Assembly (NCBI RefSeq): GCF_024259515.1
Contig: NZ_JANBWE010000001.1
Location: 992,001-1,056,000, forward strand
Source of the DNA: Salirhabdus salicampi
GTDB taxonomy: Bacteria > Bacillota > Bacilli > Bacillales > Alkalibacillaceae
Reading direction: 5' to 3'
Length of the DNA stretch: 64,000 nt
Below the pieces are notes generated by a model, which saw only the letters and a list, made by a program, of their open reading frames with translations, was not told the DNA's origin and did no database searches. The stretch's first letter is position 1. Every line of letters starts with the position of its first letter. Positions 28,136 through 37,724 of this stretch are shown piece by piece. A program made the translations under genes and the position numbers.

Positions 28136-28144
28136 AAATTATTT

Positions 28145-28182
28145 AAACCTGATTCTGTGTATACAGAATTCAGGTTTTTTTG
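28145..28182 (+). terminator. Terminator after the rhodanese-TusA-YeeE operon
   Basis: Stem 28145-28158 with 28163-28177 (one bulged T), TTTTTT tail. It separates the operon from the peroxiredoxin gene. Confidence 0.8.
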
Positions 28183-28258
28183 TTATCGACGGTTAAAAAT
28201 GATGGAAGTGGACGATACTGTAATTGACACAATTTAAAACTTAGAAAGGGGAGTAAGT

Positions 28259-28759
28259 ATGCCTCAAGGAGCTACAGAAACAAGTACACTCAAAGTGGGC
28301 GATCAAGCACCAGATTTTACGTTGAAAGCCCATGGTGACCGAATGGTTACGTTAAGTGAATACAGAGGCTCTAAAAATGTATTTTTATGTTTTTATCCTC
28401 TGGATTGGACACCTGTCTGAGGAGCGCAAATGCCTTCATACGAGGATGATTTACCTCGTTTTGAAGACTTTGATACCCAGGTTCTGGGTATAAGTGTTGA
28501 CAGTGTACATAGTCACGAAGCATGGCAAAAATCACTTGGTGGAATTTCATACCCGTTGTGCGCTGACTTTTATCCTCATGGAGAAGTGTCAGAAAAATAT
28601 GGTGTCCTACGGAAAAATAAAGACGAACCAGCATATGGAGCGTCTGAACGTGCCCTCTTTATTATTGACAAAGAAGGTATTGTACAGTTTATTGACGTAC
28701 ATCCAATTGATAGACAACCAGACAATGAAGAATTGTTTGATGTTTTACGTAAACTGTAA
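28259..28759 (+). CDS. Peroxiredoxin selenoprotein, in-frame UGA (Sec54)
   Basis: The ATG at 28259 follows GAAAGGGGAG. If UGA at 28418-28420 is selenocysteine, the product has 166 residues. The UGA lies in FYPLDWTPV-U-GAQMPSYED, exactly at the peroxidatic cysteine of the PxxxTxxC motif. GISVDSVHSHEAWQ and ALFIIDKEG are further peroxiredoxin marks. Position and length suit the AhpE/BCP group, with no obvious resolving cysteine at the usual site (another Cys is at about residue 101). It reduces hydroperoxides in the cytoplasm. The PrdB/GrdB-like gene starts 32 bp downstream and may share its transcript. Confidence 0.88.
28434..28466 (+). promoter_or_regulatory. bSECIS-like hairpin of the peroxiredoxin selenoprotein
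   Basis: ACGAGG (28440-28445) pairs with CCTCGT (28454-28459); an outer stem CTTCA with TGAAG extends it across a small internal loop. The eight-base apical loop starts 25 nt after the UGA. Confidence 0.68.
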
Positions 28760-28791
28760 TTCAATGCCTCATTTGTGGAAGGAGGTTTGGT

Positions 28792-29493
28792 ATGGAACTT
28801 TCAAGAAAAGCAATTCCTTATACACCAATGGGTAAGCCTTTGCATGAATCAACAATAATGATTGTTTCCACTTCTGGTGTTCACTTGAAAAATCAAGAAC
28901 CTTACAATACAGAACCATCTGAAGGTGATTCAACATTTCGCGTCATTCCAGGAGATGTAGATGCAAATGATTTAACCGTAACACATGCGGCACCGAAGGA
29001 GCATTATAATACTGATGCACCTAAAGAAGATATTAATTGCGTATTCCCAATTGATCGGTTAAGGGAAATGGTTGATGATGGAGATATTGGCGGAGTCGCA
29101 GAAAAACATTTAACGATGATGGGCTATTCCATGCGGTTAAATAAAATTAATAAGGAAACGATTCCGGCCCTTGTAAAAGAGGTCGTTCGCTCAAAGGCGG
29201 ATGCTGTTTTGTTAACAGCTGGCTGACCTCTTTGTCACCGCACTGTAGTTACAGTGCAACGTGGAATTGAGGCACAAGGGATCCCGACAACCCTCATTAC
29301 ATTAGATGTTGAACAGTCAGGGTTGATGAGACCTCCCCGTGCCATACATCCGAAAGGGTTTGAGTTTGGCCATTCCTTAGGAAAGCCAAACGACAAAGAA
29401 ACACAACGAAAAGTGTTAGAGGCTGCACTTTTCGAATTACCAGAAAGACAAGAACCTGGTAATATTCATGAAGCACATTTTCCAACGTATTAA
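28792..29493 (+). CDS. PrdB/GrdB-like selenoprotein paralogue, in-frame UGA (Sec145)
   Basis: The ATG at 28792 follows GGAAGGAGG. With UGA at 29224-29226 decoded, the product has 233 residues. The context VLLTAG-U-PLCHRTV is the UxxCH site of the PrdB/GrdB group. STSGVHLKNQEPYN and GDSTFRVIPGDV align with the paralogue at 22096, while the basic N-terminus of that protein is absent here. It follows the Sec-peroxiredoxin by 32 bp and ends at a perfect terminator, so the pair is probably one operon. A redox role together with the peroxiredoxin is an inference; no substrate is known. Confidence 0.87.
29240..29257 (+). promoter_or_regulatory. bSECIS-like hairpin of the second PrdB/GrdB-like selenoprotein
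   Basis: GCACTGT and ACAGTGC form a perfect stem around AGTT. The loop begins 20 nt after the UGA and has G second. Confidence 0.78.
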
Positions 29494-29522
29494 AAAAGGA
29501 CAAGCAATTGCTTGTCCTTTTT
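29493..29522. terminator. Bidirectional terminator after the Sec operon
   Basis: A perfect 30-bp palindrome centred between convergent genes, A-rich before and T-rich after. Confidence 0.85.
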
Positions 29523-29535
29523 GTTATGTAAGTAT

Positions 29536-30510
29536 TTAATTATAGTCCCGTCCTTTTCCTGAATCACTAATTTCAATTAATTGATTAGGATACGGGTTAA
29601 AATAACTTTGTTCCAAGAGCTTTGTTTCACCAAATCGAATTAACCAGGACTTTAGCAGTGATGTTATTGTACTTAATGGTATCCTCTTTTCACTATATTG
29701 TGTGAGATGATCGGCAAAAAAATGCTGTTCCTTATCTATTAACAGATGCTTAAATTTATGAAAAATCATTTTACACACCTTTACATTAGATGTGTAACGG
29801 GGTGCTTTTTGAAAGAGTTGTAATAAACCTTGTTCATACTGATGAAAAAGTTGTTCTGTCTGTTCTGTTTGTCGGGCAATAAGTTGTTTTAATTTTTTGT
29901 ATTGGGTTTGGTTATATGCGATAAATAAATAATGATGTTTATGATGAAAATGTTTTAAACGTTCTACAGAATTTGCTGTTCTTATGCGTCGAAACTCGCT
30001 CAATGTAAACAACTTTGTAAAAAAATGTTCTCGTATGATGAAATTTTTTAACCGGCCTTCTTCTTCAACAACAATGGACGGGTATGCATTTAGTATATGG
30101 GAAGCAAACAATCCACTCGTTTTTTCAACAACAGGTGATTTTTCAAATTTGGCATACACTTTCGCATCGCGAATCCCGCAAGTAGGGGAACGACCTTTTA
30201 AAATAAACCCATCTATATCATTCTTTAAGGACGAAACATATTCCATTGAAAATTTGTTCATCTTCTCAGTTAAATCTTCTCTCGTTGATGGCTGCATTAA
30301 ACGAGGTTTATAAAAATCTTCTTTCACCAGACGAATTGTCTCCCGTGGTACACCAAGTCCAATTTCTACTTCTGGACAAACGGGCCGGAATGTCACATGG
30401 TCTTTTAATTTCGAAATTGTCGAGTCACTTAACATATCTCCGTTATATCGACAAGCGCCGAATTCAAGACATTTACTAACTACTACAACTGGCTTTGTGA
30501 AGTCTCCCAT
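29536..30510 (-). CDS. DUF523-DUF1722 fusion protein (YbgA-like)
   Basis: The ATG at 30510 has GGAGG six bases upstream; the in-frame ATG at 30546 has not. The 324 residues start with VVVSKCLEFGACRYNG and RPVCPEVEIGLGVPRE, the cysteine-bearing DUF523 domain, followed from about residue 200 by the DUF1722 (YbgA) helical domain with HHKHHYLFIAYNQ. This two-domain fusion is widespread but its biochemical role is not established. It is convergent with the selenoprotein operon. Confidence 0.85.
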   Translation of the reverse strand: MGDFTKPVVVVSKCLEFGACRYNGDMLSDSTISKLKDHVTFRPVCPEVEIGLGVPRETIRLVKEDFYKPRLMQPSTREDLTEKMNKFSMEYVSSLKNDIDGFILKGRSPTCGIRDAKVYAKFEKSPVVEKTSGLFASHILNAYPSIVVEEEGRLKNFIIREHFFTKLFTLSEFRRIRTANSVERLKHFHHKHHYLFIAYNQTQYKKLKQLIARQTEQTEQLFHQYEQGLLQLFQKAPRYTSNVKVCKMIFHKFKHLLIDKEQHFFADHLTQYSEKRIPLSTITSLLKSWLIRFGETKLLEQSYFNPYPNQLIEISDSGKGRDYN

Positions 30511-30592
30511 CGTATTCCTCCAAAAGGATGTTCTATGTTTCCCCATATTTTCCCCAAAGGAGGAGAAATCATGAACTCGGGGTGGCGGAAGA

Positions 30593-31441
30593 CTATAACT
30601 TTTTCGTAATCATTCGTTCCCATACTCTCCAAGGTAATGATTGTTTCAGTTTAATTGCAAATGAAACTCCTCTTCCTATGGGATACCGAAAACTCGGAGC
30701 GGGATGGTTTGCTACTTGTACAATTTTGTTTATCACTTCATCAGGGGGAGAAGCATTATCGGCAGTATTTTTGACTCGATTAAATATTGACTTTATCTCT
30801 TTTTCATAATGTGAGTCTTTTTGTATTTTGACCGACTCTAATCCCTTTGACCAAATGTTCGTTTTGTAGGATCCAGGCTCGATTAAGACGACATGAATAC
30901 CTTTTGAACGGAGTTCCAACCGGAGGGATTCACTAAACCCTTCAACCGCAAACTTTGATGCCGCATATGGTGCCATAGCTGGGAAACCAATTTGGCCACT
31001 TATACTGCTGATATTAATGATTTTCCCTTGTTTCCGATCTCTCATAGATGGTAAGACAGCTTTCGTTACTTCAATTAATCCGAATACATTTACATCAAAT
31101 TGTTTACGCCATTTTTCCATTGTGATTTCTTCAGTAAAACCACCTTGTGCAAATCCGGCGTTATTAACTAACACATCAATCGTTCCATATTGTTTCAAAA
31201 TGTCACCAACAACGGTACGAATATTATTGGAATCAGTAACGTCTAATGGGATAACCTTAATTGATTCACGAACATCCTCCTTAAATGCTGCTTGTAATAA
31301 TGATTTCTGTTTGGTTATATCACGCATTGTTGCACATACAAAATATCCTTCCTTCGCAAGCGCAATACTTGTAAGTAAACCAAATCCACTAGAAGTACCT
31401 GTAATTAGGGCAACACGTTTCTCCTTTATTTTGAATTTCAT
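30593..31441 (-). CDS. Short-chain dehydrogenase/reductase
   Basis: The 282 residues contain TGTSSGFGLLTSIALA near residue 15 (NAD(P) loop), NNAGFAQGG near residue 91, and the catalytic Ser (NISSISG) with YAASKFAVEGFSESLRLEL (Tyr and Lys). It is a classical SDR of the YusZ-like type, where the product is often unassigned. The C-terminal basic segment is short. Substrate unknown. It stands on the minus strand, 80 bp from the DUF523 gene. Confidence 0.88.
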   Translation of the reverse strand: MKFKIKEKRVALITGTSSGFGLLTSIALAKEGYFVCATMRDITKQKSLLQAAFKEDVRESIKVIPLDVTDSNNIRTVVGDILKQYGTIDVLVNNAGFAQGGFTEEITMEKWRKQFDVNVFGLIEVTKAVLPSMRDRKQGKIINISSISGQIGFPAMAPYAASKFAVEGFSESLRLELRSKGIHVVLIEPGSYKTNIWSKGLESVKIQKDSHYEKEIKSIFNRVKNTADNASPPDEVINKIVQVANHPAPSFRYPIGRGVSFAIKLKQSLPWRVWERMITKKL

Positions 31442-31640
31442 AGCAATCCTCCAACGAATTTTATAGGTTCATTTTAACATGAAAGAAATCCTTCTTATTT
31501 TTCGTTTTTGTTTTAAGACGGGGAAATCAATTTTATATATACAATTCAACAGAAATATATATGGGGAATTATGTTAAAATAGCAATACGTGCAGACTCTA
31601 CTACAACGAGAAAAATTAATGTAATGTTAGGAGGAACTCC

Positions 31641-32207
31641 ATGATTGAAGCAATTGATCAACAAGTGATGCACAGCTATCCAGGTATGGTAGCTCTCGTG
31701 ACTGTAACCAGTAAAGAAGAAAATAATATTATGGCAGCAGGATGGCATTCATATATCTCGTATGACCCTCCTATTTATGGAGTTGCGATTGGAAGAGAAC
31801 GCTATACATATAAATTAATAAAGGAAGCAGGTACATTTGCTATTAATTTCCTTCCGTTTGAAAGGGCCAAATTTATCCAACAGGCTGGAGTCTACTCCGG
31901 TATAAATGTAAACAAATTTAAAAAGGGAGAGATGGAGTATTTCAAGGGCGAAGTGACGAATTCTCCTATATTAAAAGATGCCTATATTGCTTATGAATGT
32001 GAGACGATAGACCGAAATACATATGGTGACCACGATTGGTTTGTAGGGGGTATCGTACAATTTTATCGAGACAATGAAGTATTTACAGAAGGTGGATTGC
32101 CAAACTTTGATAAACTTTCAATACCTTTATACATTGGACATTCTTTGTATACGAGTGTCAATCGAGAAAGTGATTTTGTGTCACGTCAAATAATAGATAA
32201 AGATTAA
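31641..32207 (+). CDS. Flavin reductase-like FMN-binding protein
   Basis: The 188-residue protein has the split-barrel pattern of the flavin reductase family: HSYPGMVALVTVTS at the start, AAGWHSYISYDPPIYGVAIG and AGTFAINFLPFE near residue 70. It should bind FMN. Its partner is unknown; the flavin-dependent oxidoreductase at 32747 is a possible user, with an HI0074-like gene between. GGAGGAACTCC precedes the start. Confidence 0.83.
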   Translation: MIEAIDQQVMHSYPGMVALVTVTSKEENNIMAAGWHSYISYDPPIYGVAIGRERYTYKLIKEAGTFAINFLPFERAKFIQQAGVYSGINVNKFKKGEMEYFKGEVTNSPILKDAYIAYECETIDRNTYGDHDWFVGGIVQFYRDNEVFTEGGLPNFDKLSIPLYIGHSLYTSVNRESDFVSRQIIDKD

Positions 32208-32246
32208 CATGTTTTATAAGTCGGGTAACAAATTGGGGGGAGAGAG

Positions 32247-32651
32247 ATGGATACCGCATCAAAAGAAATTCGCTGGAAACAATTATTCGATAATTTTGAC
32301 AAGGTTTTAATGATTTTAAAAAAATATAATCGTACTACGTTAGATCGTGACATTGAAAGAGCAGGATATATACATTATTTTGAGATGGCAATGGAACATA
32401 GTAAAAAAGTTTTACATGCCTACTTAGAAGCGAAAAACATTCATGTAGATACCTATAGAGAAGCTGTGAAGGAAATGACAAAGTTGGGAGTCATAGAAGA
32501 ACAGCGTCCGTGGTTTAAAGCTCATAATAGACGGAACCTGCCTATGTATATTTATCATGAGAAATTATCAAAAGAATTAGCCCAGGAAGTACATGATCAT
32601 TATGTGCCGATGTTAAATGAGTTGTATGAAAAGCTAAGGGCGAACTTTTAA
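32247..32651 (+). CDS. HI0074-like HEPN protein, without visible nucleotidyltransferase partner
   Basis: The 134-residue helical protein has WKQLFDNFDKVLMIL, IHYFEMAMEHSKKVLHAYL and RRNLPMYIYHEKLSKEL, in the order seen in HI0074 proteins, the HEPN partner of minimal nucleotidyltransferases (HI0073/MntA). The closing RNxxxxxYHE resembles the HEPN active-site motif. No nucleotidyltransferase gene is adjacent on either strand. GGGGGGAGAGAG precedes the ATG. The family assignment is from pattern recall and moderately sure. Confidence 0.6.
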   Translation: MDTASKEIRWKQLFDNFDKVLMILKKYNRTTLDRDIERAGYIHYFEMAMEHSKKVLHAYLEAKNIHVDTYREAVKEMTKLGVIEEQRPWFKAHNRRNLPMYIYHEKLSKELAQEVHDHYVPMLNELYEKLRANF

Positions 32652-32746
32652 CGGGATCAATTTTACCTTCAGGCAGTATAGTTTTTCTCGTAGAATCAAA
32701 CTGATAAAATGGTATTGAAATTCCAACTATGAAAGGACTTTAAACA

Positions 32747-33748
32747 ATGTCAAATATAGAAATACCTGTTTCGGCTTTGAACTTAGCCCCTCTACGTCAA
32801 GGACAGCAGCCAAAAGATGCGATAGATGCTATGGTCGATTTAGCTCAATCAGTTGAAAAGATGGGGTATACACGTTACTGGATTGCAGAACACCATAACA
32901 CTCCAACATTAGTAAGTTCAGCAACAGCCATCTTAATCAAGCATACGTTAGAGCATACAGAACATATTCGGGTAGGTTCAGGCGGAATTATGCTACCAAA
33001 CCACTCCCCGCTGGTAGTGGCAGAGCAATTCGGTACGATGGCGACGATTTATCCAGACCGTTTAGATCTCGGTCTTGGCCGAGCTCCTGGTACTGATATG
33101 GTTACTGCAAGTGCTTTACGAAGAGCGAAGAGTGACTCGGTTCATACATTCCCGGAAGACGTAAAAGCACTTCTTACTTATTTTGGACCTGAAGAAAAAC
33201 AAAGCTATGTGAAAGCTTTTCCAGGTGTAGGCTTACATGTGCCAATTTATATTCTTGGTTCTTCAACTGAGTCTGCAATCCTTGCTGGTAAGCTCGGACT
33301 ACCGTATTCATTCGCATCACACTTTGCCCCTACATATATGGCTGATGCAATTGCTTTATATCGTAAGCATTTTCAACCTTCTGAGTATTTAGAGACACCT
33401 TATGTAATCATTGGGGCTAATGTCATTGCATGTGAAACGGATGAAGAAGCAGAGCGAGAATTAACAACGATGCAGCAATTTTTCTTAAATGTTGTAAGAG
33501 GCTCCAGAACGCCACTAAGCCCACCTGTTGAACATATGGATGAAATATGGAACTATTCGGAAAAAAATATGGTCAATTCAATGACGAGTGTAACGTTTAA
33601 AGGAAGTAAAGAGACAGTCAGGCAACAGCTAATTGATTTCCAAAATCAATTTAACGTTGACGAGATTATGGCTGTAACGTATATGTATGAACCTTCTAAA
33701 CAAAAACGTTCATATGAAATATTCAAAGAAATTGTTGATGGACATTAA
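32747..33748 (+). CDS. LLM-class flavin-dependent oxidoreductase (bacterial luciferase-like)
   Basis: The 333 residues include LAPLRQGQ near the start, [11 protein letters not shown] at residues 43-53, [13 protein letters not shown] and [10 protein letters not shown] near residue 104, the standard pattern of the MsnO8/YceB group of luciferase-like monooxygenases. It uses reduced flavin and oxygen on an unknown substrate. It may draw flavin from the reductase at 31641. A strong terminator follows. Confidence 0.88.
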   Translation: MSNIEIPVSALNLAPLRQGQQPKDAIDAMVDLAQSVEKMGYTRYWIAEHHNTPTLVSSATAILIKHTLEHTEHIRVGSGGIMLPNHSPLVVAEQFGTMATIYPDRLDLGLGRAPGTDMVTASALRRAKSDSVHTFPEDVKALLTYFGPEEKQSYVKAFPGVGLHVPIYILGSSTESAILAGKLGLPYSFASHFAPTYMADAIALYRKHFQPSEYLETPYVIIGANVIACETDEEAERELTTMQQFFLNVVRGSRTPLSPPVEHMDEIWNYSEKNMVNSMTSVTFKGSKETVRQQLIDFQNQFNVDEIMAVTYMYEPSKQKRSYEIFKEIVDGH

Positions 33749-33754
33749 AATGGT

Positions 33755-33790
33755 GAGCACTTTTCCTGAACAGGAAAAGTGCTCATTTTT
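33755..33790 (+). terminator. Terminator after the LLM oxidoreductase
   Basis: GAGCACTTTTCC pairs perfectly with 33773-33784, then TTTTT. Confidence 0.88.
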
Positions 33791-33835
33791 GTAGAAAGAG
33801 TGGAGAGGCGAATTGTATGGGGGGGGAATAGTGCT

Positions 33836-34375
33836 ATGAAAAATCATAAATATACAATTTATCTTCTCTGTTTAACCATTATTGCTTTAGTAATTTCACT
33901 AAGCATAGTCTTCTATAGTCATAAAAAACAAATCTCAAATGTAGAAGATACTTTATTTGCAAACGAATTCAGTGATCGGTTAAACAAACTCGAACATTTA
34001 TCGATGTTATTAGAAACAGTGTCTGTAAACGAAAGGAATGAACAGTTAATTCAGAAGTTAATCACAAAGCGTCAACCCGATTTTACACAAGAATTATCTA
34101 CCATTTATAAGTCTTCTCTTTTTTACTATTTACGCAATTTTGATGTGGAATTTTACGGTATAGTTAATGCGATAAACGGTAAGCAAAACCCTCTTACAAA
34201 TGATGAAATCAACAAATTATCAGAAAAAATATTATTGGTTAGGGGGACTATGATGAAATCGATAAAATGGAGTAGAGGTTACGATGGTAATTACTATATA
34301 AAATTTGAACTTGATGAAGATCAGTTTCAAGACGTCTTACTCGAACTAAGAGAAATAAAGAACAGTATTAAATAG
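33836..34375 (+). CDS. Hypothetical membrane-anchored protein, 179 residues
   Basis: I take the ATG at 33836 (GGGGGGAA nearby) rather than the open frame from 33779 that runs through the terminator. One hydrophobic helix lies at about residues 8-29, followed by a mainly helical, probably external domain. No family is recognised. It stands alone between two terminators. Confidence 0.6.
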   Translation: MKNHKYTIYLLCLTIIALVISLSIVFYSHKKQISNVEDTLFANEFSDRLNKLEHLSMLLETVSVNERNEQLIQKLITKRQPDFTQELSTIYKSSLFYYLRNFDVEFYGIVNAINGKQNPLTNDEINKLSEKILLVRGTMMKSIKWSRGYDGNYYIKFELDEDQFQDVLLELREIKNSIK

Positions 34376-34408
34376 CCCAACATTTTTATATGTTGGGCTT
34401 ATGTTTTT
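34374..34408. terminator. Bidirectional terminator
   Basis: AGCCCAACAT pairs with 34390-34399 around a short loop, between convergent genes. Confidence 0.75.
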
Positions 34409-34410
34409 AT

Positions 34411-35343
34411 TTATGATAATGCAAATGTTTTTTTCGTTAAGTTAATAGATTGAGGAGAAATTGGCTTTATATTTTTACGATTTGCGATAAATTCTGGTCG
34501 AGGTGAAATGTTTGCAAATGGATCTACAAGTTTATTTTCAATACTATTGAATACGAAGAAAACATTACTTCTTGGTAGTGGGGATATATTGCTATTAGAA
34601 CCGTGCATCGTATTACATTCAAAGAACAAGACAGAACCGGCGGGCCCTGTTGCACTATCAATTTTACCGCCTTTTTCTAGTAACCAATTAATACTATCGT
34701 GGTCAGGAACACCTATATTTTGCATTTTTAAAGATTGTTCGAAATGATTTTCTGGTGTTTCTCCTACACATTGAATATAGTATTTATGTGATCCTGGGAT
34801 TAATAATAACGGCCCGTTATAATCGTGGTTGTCTGTTAAAATAATGCTACAACTAACAGCTCTCATACGAGGCATCCCGTCTTCCATATGCCATGTCTCA
34901 AAGTCAGAATGCCAATAAAAATCTTTCCCTTTAAAGCCAGGTTTAAAATTAATACGAGACTGGTTTATGTAAACCTGGCTCCCTAATAATTGTTGGGCGA
35001 TGTTTACGATTCGCTCATGTGTAGAAAGATTTTGGAAAAATTCATCATTATTGTGTACATCAAAAACGGAACGAATTTCATCACTTTGCGCTTCTTTCAC
35101 GACATGAGGTTCGTTAACAGATTTGTTTTCATTCATGTTGCGGTCCAATTCTCTTTGTAATACTTCTACTTCTTCTTTTGAAAAGAGGTTGGGTAAAAAT
35201 AAATAACCATTTTCTTCGTATGATTGAAGTGTGTTTCGATCTAGTGGTCCATCTTTTTCTGTGGAGTTGTGAATTACTGGATCTTTCCTTTCCAAAATTG
35301 TAGGTTTACCTTTTACTCGAGAAGGATATACATCTTCCATCAT
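34411..35343 (-). CDS. ectD: Ectoine hydroxylase EctD
   Basis: The 310-residue protein is an iron(II)/2-oxoglutarate dioxygenase. FYWHSDFETWHMEDGMPRMR (residues 142-161) is the EctD signature and carries the metal ligands His145 and Asp147; CNTMHGSN near residue 247 holds the third ligand, His247. PLLLIPGSH and PRSNVFFVFNS match the substrate pocket of ectoine hydroxylases. EctD converts ectoine to 5-hydroxyectoine. The ectABC genes are not adjacent; the strain either has them elsewhere or hydroxylates imported ectoine. The 326 bp upstream show no other gene. Confidence 0.93.
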   Translation of the reverse strand: MMEDVYPSRVKGKPTILERKDPVIHNSTEKDGPLDRNTLQSYEENGYLFLPNLFSKEEVEVLQRELDRNMNENKSVNEPHVVKEAQSDEIRSVFDVHNNDEFFQNLSTHERIVNIAQQLLGSQVYINQSRINFKPGFKGKDFYWHSDFETWHMEDGMPRMRAVSCSIILTDNHDYNGPLLLIPGSHKYYIQCVGETPENHFEQSLKMQNIGVPDHDSINWLLEKGGKIDSATGPAGSVLFFECNTMHGSNSNISPLPRSNVFFVFNSIENKLVDPFANISPRPEFIANRKNIKPISPQSINLTKKTFALS

Positions 35344-35669
35344 TCATTCACCCCTTTGTTAGAATTGACCAAAATTTTTTGGCAAGTTCAGTATATTGCT
35401 TTAGCAACCGTTAAACAACTCTGCCAACAATGAATGTATGGCGATGTAATTGACTGACAGTTCATTACGTAAGTGTAATTTCAACTTATCTAATTTTGCG
35501 GCCCATATCTCGTGTAAGCACCCTGAATTGGTTGTCAAAAGGAATACAAACGGGAAAAAGGAGAAAACTTCGATAATGAGTGGTTAGTATACAATTATCG
35601 TATATTACCTTATAATAAGGGAAATTATGTCATTGGTATTAACGAAAGAATTTAATTAGAGGAGTTTAT

Positions 35670-36038
35670 ATGAGAAATATAATTGTTATGATACCTTTCA
35701 TTTTCATTTTATTTAGTTGTAATAATGAAAAATTGCTAGAGCCAGACACACCTACAAATGCTTCTACACTAATGAAACACCAAATGAATATTGATCATTA
35801 CGATGGTTTTAAAGCATTATTTTATGAGCAAGAGGTCAGTATCTCAAACATTACTTTTAAAGAGTTACAGAACATAACGACAACAGGTACAAGATATCAA
35901 ACATTTGAACTATTAACTTTCGATAATGGAGAAATGCTTTTAATAGAATTTGTCCGCAACTTAGAGGATAATGAAGAATATCAAATTGTTAACGTGAAAA
36001 AGGTGCCGGACGAAATGAAGGAATTATTTACACCGTAA
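35670..36038 (+). CDS. Small lipoprotein, unknown function
   Basis: The 122-residue product has a lipoprotein signal with LFSC (Cys17), followed by about 105 mostly hydrophilic residues. AGAGGAG precedes the ATG. The family is not recognised. It precedes the broken LysM-TolB gene by 80 bp. Confidence 0.7.
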   Translation: MRNIIVMIPFIFILFSCNNEKLLEPDTPTNASTLMKHQMNIDHYDGFKALFYEQEVSISNITFKELQNITTTGTRYQTFELLTFDNGEMLLIEFVRNLEDNEEYQIVNVKKVPDEMKELFTP

Positions 36039-36118
36039 TTATTGGAGTACTATAATGCACTCACCGCTGAACCTCCTTTTGTATCTTGAATATTATAGGC
36101 AAAAGGAGGAGATTTTTT

Positions 36119-37527
36119 ATGTTAGATTTTCCATCACAGCTCTTTTATACGGTTAGACAAGGAGACACTATCTATCAAATCGCCAAAAAATGGGAACTTC
36201 CTATTGAAACCATTATTGCTTCTAACAATTTAATTCCACCGTATACGATCTACGTTGGTCAACAACTCGCCATTCCCCCTGGTGTTACATTATACCGAGT
36301 CAAACCTGGTGATTCTATTTTCCGAATCGCGCATTTCTATGGAATCCCCACCTCAACCATTATTGAAGTAAACAATCTCCAATACCCATTTACAATTTAT
36401 CCTGAGCAACTGTTATATATACCACCTGGTGTTTCGTATTACGTCGTTCAACGAGGCGACACTTTGTATGAAATAGCAAAAAGATTCAATGTTATAACAA
36501 CTGGTCAAATAAGACCTGAACTGATACAACAAATAAATCAAATTCCGTCAAACACAATTTTTCCTGGCATGAGGCTTACTATCCCACATGTACCCCCAGG
36601 TGATGATGAGGGAGTGATTGCATATACAACGAACCGAACTGGGCATTATGACATTTGGAGTTATAAACCGCGAAATGGACGACATAAACAACTTACAAAA
36701 GGATTAGGAGATTCATTCTCAGTACCTTATTGGTCTCCCGACAGTCAAAAAATTGCCTTTGTTGGGAAACATTATATATCGTATATCTTGGATTACGTAA
36801 CACGAAATGTAGCTAAGTGACTAAGGGTGAAGTGCATACGTTAGACTGGTCTCCTGATAATCAACATGTAGCTTATACGAAACAAAATCAAATTGTGATA
36901 TATAATACGGCAACACATAAAGTATTAACAATTCATCAAAGGGTGCCTCGAAATGTTCAATGGTTTCCAAATGGTACACAACTACTGTATGAAGCTCCAG
37001 ATGAAAGGGGATTAAGTCAATTATTTCGTATCAATATAAACGGTTCAGGAAAACAACAAATTACGAATAATCAACAAGGACCACTAAATCACGTGCGACT
37101 CTCTCCTGATGGTCGGTATGTCTTATATACAACGCCAGGATCCAAACAATTGATCTCTGGACAAATCAGTTATTCGAAATACCCGGAGGGCCTCTTGTGA
37201 AAAATTATTACCCAGAATGGTCCCCCGATTCATTAAATATTGCTTACAGTGCGACAGCATTTCCAGATCGTGGGTACTTTTCCCTCATTCGAATTTCAAA
37301 AAGAAACGGAGAGCATGACCGTACGTTGTCTATTTCTGATTGTTTTGCAACACCTGTTTCATGGTCAACTGATAGCAAAAAAATTGTTTATATATCCGGT
37401 TGTAAAGGTCAACCCTACCTATGGTAGTGAAGTATGGTATATAGATGTAGATCACCCGGCACCTAAACAATTAATAAGAGGAGGTCGTATTACATCATTA
37501 CAATGGTCGCCCACTCCTCAAGCTTAA
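36119..37527 (+). pseudogene. LysM x3 plus TolB-type beta-propeller gene with three frame breaks
   Basis: From the ATG at 36119 (AAAAGGAGG upstream) the frame encodes three LysM domains (YTVRQGDTIYQIAKK, YRVKPGDSIFRIAHF, YYVVQRGDTLYEIAKR) and then WD40-like TolB repeats (SPDSQKIAF). The propeller frame breaks near 36817 (minus one), near 37197 (minus one) and near 37405 (plus one), after which each next frame continues the same repeats (WSPDNQHVAYT, WSPDSLNIAYS, WYIDVDHPAPK) to 37527. An intact ancestor would be about 470 residues. Three separate lesions make a true pseudogene more likely than one reading error. The lesions are not all of the same sign. Confidence 0.8.
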
Positions 37528-37724
37528 AAGACCCAGACACATTTAAACTGCACCTCGAACATCTTTAAATTGTAAAGCACATGTGGTCACACACATCTAG
37601 AATAGACTGTTACACGATATCCATCTTTCCCTTTTTCTTTCCATCTTAATTTGAAGAGATGGGATTTTTTTATTGTAAAAATCAAAAGTTTGGGGATGTT
37701 AACAAAAAAGGGAAGGTGGCTTAC

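Noticed and set aside
20351-29493. Reading the four UGA-interrupted genes as pseudogenes
   Set aside because: Both sides stay in the same frame, and every stop is UGA at the catalytic residue with a hairpin behind it. Ordinary decay would give frameshifts and mixed stop codons, as in the LysM-TolB gene.
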